A stretch of 64,000 bases of DNA from Cordia subcordata. Taxonomy: Eukaryota; Streptophyta; Magnoliopsida; Boraginales; Cordiaceae. Made by a program: the position numbers and the translations under genes. The stretch spans positions 7,593,501 through 7,657,500 of the forward strand of contig JAPTOF010000012.1 of the NCBI GenBank assembly GCA_028554755.1, in the 5' to 3' direction. The notes below the pieces were generated by a model that had not been told where the DNA came from, made no database searches, and saw only the letters and a program-made list of their open reading frames with translations. Shown one piece after another: positions 59,883-64,000 of this stretch. How positions within the stretch are numbered: position 1 is the first letter of the stretch; each line of letters opens with the position of its first letter.

Positions 59883-60584
59883 CTACAATGGATAATGGCA
59901 TCTGCGGTGGCAAGGAAGGCGACCTAAAAGAATGGGTGTAGAATGTCTAGAGTCGTGTCCCGAATCCATATCTAACACTATGAAGTCAACAGGGTACACG
60001 AACTCACCTACCTGAACCATAACGTCCTCTATCACACCCTTAGGTCTACGCTCAGATCTATCAGCTAGCTGAAGAGTAACATACGTGGGAGACAACTCAC
60101 CTAGGCCTAACTGCTGATAGACAGAATAGGGAATAAGATTCACACTAGATCCTAAATCTAACAAAGCGTGATCAATTTGCGTCTCACGGATCCTACAAGG
60201 AATGGTGAAAGCTCCGGGGTCACTCCTCTTGGGCGAAAGGCCCGAAGTACAAATACTACTCACCTTCTCTGTAAGCCTCACATTCTTAGGAATGGTCGAT
60301 GATCTACGTTTCCTTGTACAAAGATCCTTAAAGAACTTAGAGTAAGATGGGATGGAAATGATCGCATCTATCAAAGGAAGATTGACCTTAAGATCTTTGA
60401 GATGCTCTAAAATCTTGAAGAACCTAGAATCCTCACTAGATATAGGTCTCTCTAAAGCGGATGGAAAAGGAACTCTAGGCTCTATATCTCTAGATGCATG
60501 GGAGTTATCCATAGGTTCTTTTCCCTCTATGTGGTCGGGAAGTACTAATCTCTCCCCGATCTCTAACGGTCTCATTTCTCTCAA
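59883..60584 (-). pseudogene. Athila protease region
   Basis: A 233-codon frame. The aspartic protease site reads LLDLGSSVNLIP, where most plant gypsy proteases have D-T-G-A and Athila types often D-L-G-A. The flanking VQVGEFVYPVDFIVLD and PILLGR segments fit the protease fold. The frame breaks directly after PILLGR at about 59890-59920, and the rest of the domain continues in the next frame towards pol. Confidence 0.8.
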
Positions 60585-61619
60585 CAGACTCTCTCTAGAA
60601 TTTCCCCAACAAGGTTACCATGTTGTGCTCTAGACTCGAAAGGACCACTAGGTGCAGACACTGCAGAGTCAATTCCTACCCTATTATCCACTACCCGACC
60701 GCTCCTAAGAGTGGTGACAGCTTTAGCTTGAGCCTGAGAAGGGTAAGTGGTGTCAGTGGAGGAACAAGATTGGACTCTAGGGTTTACTTCCGGCTGAGAA
60801 GGCAATTTCCCGTGGTCTCTAGTGCTCAATTGACTAGCAATCTGTCCTAACTGTGCCTCAAACCTGGCCATTTGCTGCCTATTTTCTGCCAATTCCTGTT
60901 GTTGGCTAGCCAATGCCTGTTGCTTATTATGAATAAATTGCATTATCTTCATCATGTCATTACTAGGAGGCTGGCTACTAGAGGGAGCAGGTAAAGCTTG
61001 AGGTTGAGGAGCACTAGTGAGACGGGGTTGATTGACTTGATAGAAACACGGGGATATTGCGGGCGGGTCACTGAGGTGGAACTTGAGGATGTGAACTAGA
61101 CTCATGCCGCCCTTGTCTCCAGGAAAATTTCGAATTGTCCCCCCAACCCGGATTGTACGTGTTTGAGTATGGATTATACTCATGAGAATAACCTTGTGTG
61201 GCACACACTTGCTCTTTCATGAATTCAGGAAATTGGGATGCTAAAGGGCAAGCTAGGGTCTCATGAGATGACTCGGAGCATAATGCACAAACTTCAACAA
61301 CTAAGGGGGCAGAAGAAGAACTTGAAGAACTAGTCCTAGGACTCTGAGATGAAATGGACAAAGAGATGAATTGATCTAGTTTATTTGTTAACGCCTCAAC
61401 CTTAGAGGGTAAGTCTGAAGAAATTCCAACCTCACTAACACTTCTCTTGTTACCCCCTCGGCTAGATCTTTCCATTGCAAAATTTTGAAATGAATTATCA
61501 GTCATCATTTCTATTTTCTCCCATGCCTCAGTTGGTCTTAAAAGATAGAAACCACCACCGGAGGCGGCATTGACCATCATCCTATTTTGTTCGTTTAAAC
61601 CTCGAAAGAAGTATTGCAT
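60581..61619 (-). pseudogene. Athila gag, C-terminal part
   Basis: Two overlapping frames, 61619-61068 and 61204-60581, share the coding text and switch near 61075. The first holds the end of capsid (MQYFFRGL) and a zinc knuckle CX2CX4HX4C at about 61295-61254. The second holds a Pro/Gln/Ser-rich linker and a Gln-rich coiled coil leading to the protease. The spread over two frames means at least one frameshift. Confidence 0.8.
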
Positions 61620-61721
61620 TAGGTCATGATTGCCGTACCCATGGTGTGGACATTGTCTAAGAAGATCTTTGAACCTCTCCCAAGCTTCATGAAAAGATTC
61701 TAAGTCATCTTTGGGAAAAAG

Positions 61722-62345
61722 TCATGATGGCAGTCCTAAGTTCGGTGTCTTGGCCATGGGATAAAATTTCTGGAAGAATTTAGATTGAAGCTCAGCCCAT
61801 GTAGTAATGCACCCAATAGGTAAGGAGTGCAACCAAGTCCTAGCCTTATCCTTAAGAGAGAAGGGAAACAATCTTAGACGTATGACCTCTTGAGAGACAT
61901 TGGGAACATGGAGAGTGGAACTCATTTCAACAAAATCATTAATGTGATCAAGAGGACTCTCATTGCTTCTCCCGTAAAAGGAGGGAAGCATAGCCAACAT
62001 ATTAGGCTTAATCTCGAAGTTCGTACCCCCCAAACCTGGAATTTGAATAGCCGAATTAGGCTTAAATGTTTCGGGGAGAAAGAATTGCCTAAGAGTGGGT
62101 TCCTTATCTAAAGGTGGACCTGGTCTACGGGGTTCCTGTCTAAAATGAGCTTGGGCTTGATGCCCAATGTGCTCATGAGGTGGAATGGGATTCATTGGGG
62201 AATTGGGTGGATTATGATGATGATTGGGATCAGCCATCTCCTTAGGAAGATCTCCTAAATTCCTGAAACGTCTAGTGATTCTTTCAGGTTCGGGATTAAG
62301 AGGAATTAGGGGATTCTTAAGGGATCTCCTACCAAGCATGCACAA
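61722..62345 (-). pseudogene. Athila gag, N-terminal part
   Basis: ATG 62345 opens 207 codons: a Pro/His/Asn-rich start, then the capsid domain (FYGRSNESPLDHINDF, LFPFSLKDKARTWLHSLP, FFQKFYPMAKT). The frame ends at 61722. The family text continues in other frames (TAIMTF, then DDLESFHEAWERFKDLLRQC), so two shifts lie between about 61750 and 61705, one of them in a T/C-rich run. Confidence 0.85.
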
Positions 62346-62590
62346 ACTATCCTAACTCCGGCCACTTCAACCCCAAACACTTCAGATTCCTAAACTACAG
62401 CAAATAATCCACAATCCTAAAAAGTCTACTAAAAAAAGTAAAGTCAAAAGCTGAATTAAACTAACAAAGAGAACTAAAACAAGATAATATAAGCAGTAAA
62501 CGAAATAAGTAAAAACTAAACAAACTATAAAGAAAAAGCAAGAAAAACAACTATCAAAACACACAAGCACTGAATGCAAATCACCGTGCC

Positions 62591-62608
62591 TCCCTGGCAA
62601 CGGCGCCA
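62591..62608 (-). other. Primer-binding site of the Athila-type element
   Basis: The minus strand reads TGGCGCCGTTGCCAGGGA six bases inside the 5' LTR. TGGCGCCGTTGCC is the primer-site type seen in Athila/Tat gypsy elements and supports the lineage call and the orientation. Confidence 0.85.
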
Positions 62609-62614
62609 AAAACT

Positions 62615-63554
62615 TGGTGTCTTCTTACGAGTGCAAGTTTTAAAAGACCATAGCGTACGGATCGTGCAATACTGTGTTTACGAGTGCAGGTGTCGAACCA
62701 CAGGGAGGCGTGAATATCGTGAATGTATCCTATGCTTGGTGTCCTAAAAGAGCTAAAAAGAAAGATCTAAACTAAGTGTACTTTTTCTTGTGAAGGTTTG
62801 GATTGTCGGGAGCTCTAAGTAAATGAAAGAAAACTAAACTATGAATAAAAACAAAAGGGACGCAGGTTGATTAAGAAGAAACTAACAATTGGAAAGGGAT
62901 TGGGGTGACTTGGACTTATGAATGGGTAATTCCATACTCAAATGCTATGGGATTAAGGGATGATGGCTAACTATCAAAAGTGCTCTTAACTAGGTTGTTA
63001 GTTAGTGTCCTGATTTCCCCCTAGGACTCGGTGCGGGTCCGTCCCTAGGCGACGTCTCCTAGAGCTACGGCGTGGTCCTTATGACCTAGGGCCTCAAGAG
63101 GGACTAACTAACTTCCTAGGTGGCTTAGAATGAACCTATCCTAGTACCTAAACCGTTGGCTGGGTTTAAAGCCAAGACCTAGTGTTGCTAAGGTCGACTA
63201 AATCTATCCTGAAACCTATTGGCTGGATTTAAAGCCAAAGGAAACTCGACCTAGATTAGCCCTAAATTATACTCCGTCATTCTAAGATCACTACAGCAGG
63301 ATTTGACTAACATTCATACACATGTGATATTGAAATTATGCTTGTTACTAGGCATGCAAATACGCATATAGACATGAATAAAAGCACTACCCACTTCATA
63401 ACATCCATGTATAAACACATAGACATGAGTACAGTATGGATTAGATGTGTTTAGTAACAAACAAACTTCAATTAATATATATGTACTCATCTAGGTATTT
63501 TATCAAACACATAGACATGAATGAAAGAACACCCAATTAAACAAAACAAATCAA

Positions 63555-63592
<38 letters not shown>

Positions 63593-64000
63593 GCCATCAT
63601 ATCCCATATCATAAGAGTATAAAATTAACCCATTACATAAGTTTAATCACCCTATACAAGCCTACTCAGACATAATAGAAAATAGAATGAAAGAGATATA
63701 ACGAAACTCCCCTTTCATCCTAGCGATTTTAGAACACAGCTTGTAAACAATCTCGATTCCAAAGCGTTTGAATCCTCCAACGCAGCTTGGTTCTTCGTGA
63801 AAAGTATGTGAAAAGCGTGTGTGAGGTGGCTAGGGAATAGGGTTAAGTGTGTGTGAGAATAGGTGTGAAGTGTGTGTAAAAACTCCGTGTTTTCTGCTCC
63901 GCATCGGGCTTTATTTATAAATTCGCGCATAGCCGGTCAACCGGCTAGGTCGACCAGCCTCTGGAGTACTCGACCGGCTTTCTTCAAGGGCTCTCTGGAG
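62615..64000 (-). repeat. 5' LTR of the Athila-type element, partial
   Basis: 1386 bp of an expected 1750 or so. It is nearly identical to 53449-54834. Near 63925-63955 it keeps about 29 bases, including GCCGGTCAACCGGC, that the 3' LTR lacks. AT microsatellite at about 63559-63590. Confidence 0.9.

Larger units (their letters stand above)
53449..64000 (-). mobile_element. Athila-type Ty3/gypsy element, running off the window
   Basis: Minus-strand element: 5' LTR 64000-62615 (its outer end lies beyond the window), primer site TGGCGCCGTTGCCAGGGA at 62608-62591 (the Athila/Tat type), gag from 62345, protease, a 938-aa open RT-RNase H-integrase frame (59711-56895), a roughly 1.4-kb non-coding 3' part, and 3' LTR 55201-53449 (1753 bp). 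The LTRs start TGTTGATAAG and end AGACACCA. The visible LTR parts differ by only about 1% plus a roughly 29-bp deletion, so it is young. There is no env-like ORF. The insertion point is inside Copia-3. Confidence 0.92.

Overview
This window is eudicot-type plant nuclear DNA. It is AT-rich, its genes are split by spliceosomal GT-AG introns, and its intergenic space is filled with LTR retrotransposons, foldback MITE-like elements and AT microsatellites. I cannot name the species; an asterid is a guess.

Left third (1-23,500), gene-bearing. Three intact genes are supported: a 10-exon external mitochondrial NADH dehydrogenase of the NDB2/NDB3 type (+, 2735-8717), a two-exon P-class pentatricopeptide repeat protein (-, 13084-10236), and an intronless 480-aa basic coiled-coil protein (-, 17337-15895). 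The last has a KEN box, Cdk-type sites and a perfect MSA element in its promoter, which points to a mitotic gene. A frameshifted DUF3774 (wound-induced family) gene lies at 20542-20257 (-).

Middle (23,500-43,800), mixed. It holds a Ty3/gypsy chromovirus-type element that keeps gag, protease and chromodomain but has no RT, RNase H or integrase (23,517-27,048). Next come a FAR1/FRS-like pseudogene, then a 7.8-kb Copia element with target-site duplication AGATG (28,910-36,708) that carries a nested solo LTR (31,040-32,882). A MATE-transporter fragment follows. Two more DUF3774 loci (40,459-40,723 +, degenerate; 42,411-42,181 -, intact) make a dispersed family of three.

Right third (43,800-64,000), a retrotransposon nest. 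A decayed Copia with TSD AATGA (43,802-49,973) is followed by a remnant of a related LTR element. Then comes the second copy of a roughly 400-bp segmental duplication of 40,921-41,320. That copy is cut by a minus-strand Copia (from 51,114), which is itself cut at 53,449 by a minus-strand Athila-type gypsy element running off the window end. The duplicated segment gives the unoccupied version of the Copia insertion site. It also predicts that the rest of the duplicate, possibly with another DUF3774 gene, lies beyond base 64,000.

The genes do not form a pathway. The NDB gene serves mitochondrial NADH oxidation, the PPR gene probably organelle RNA processing, the coiled-coil gene probably cell division, and the DUF3774 genes probably wound or stress responses.
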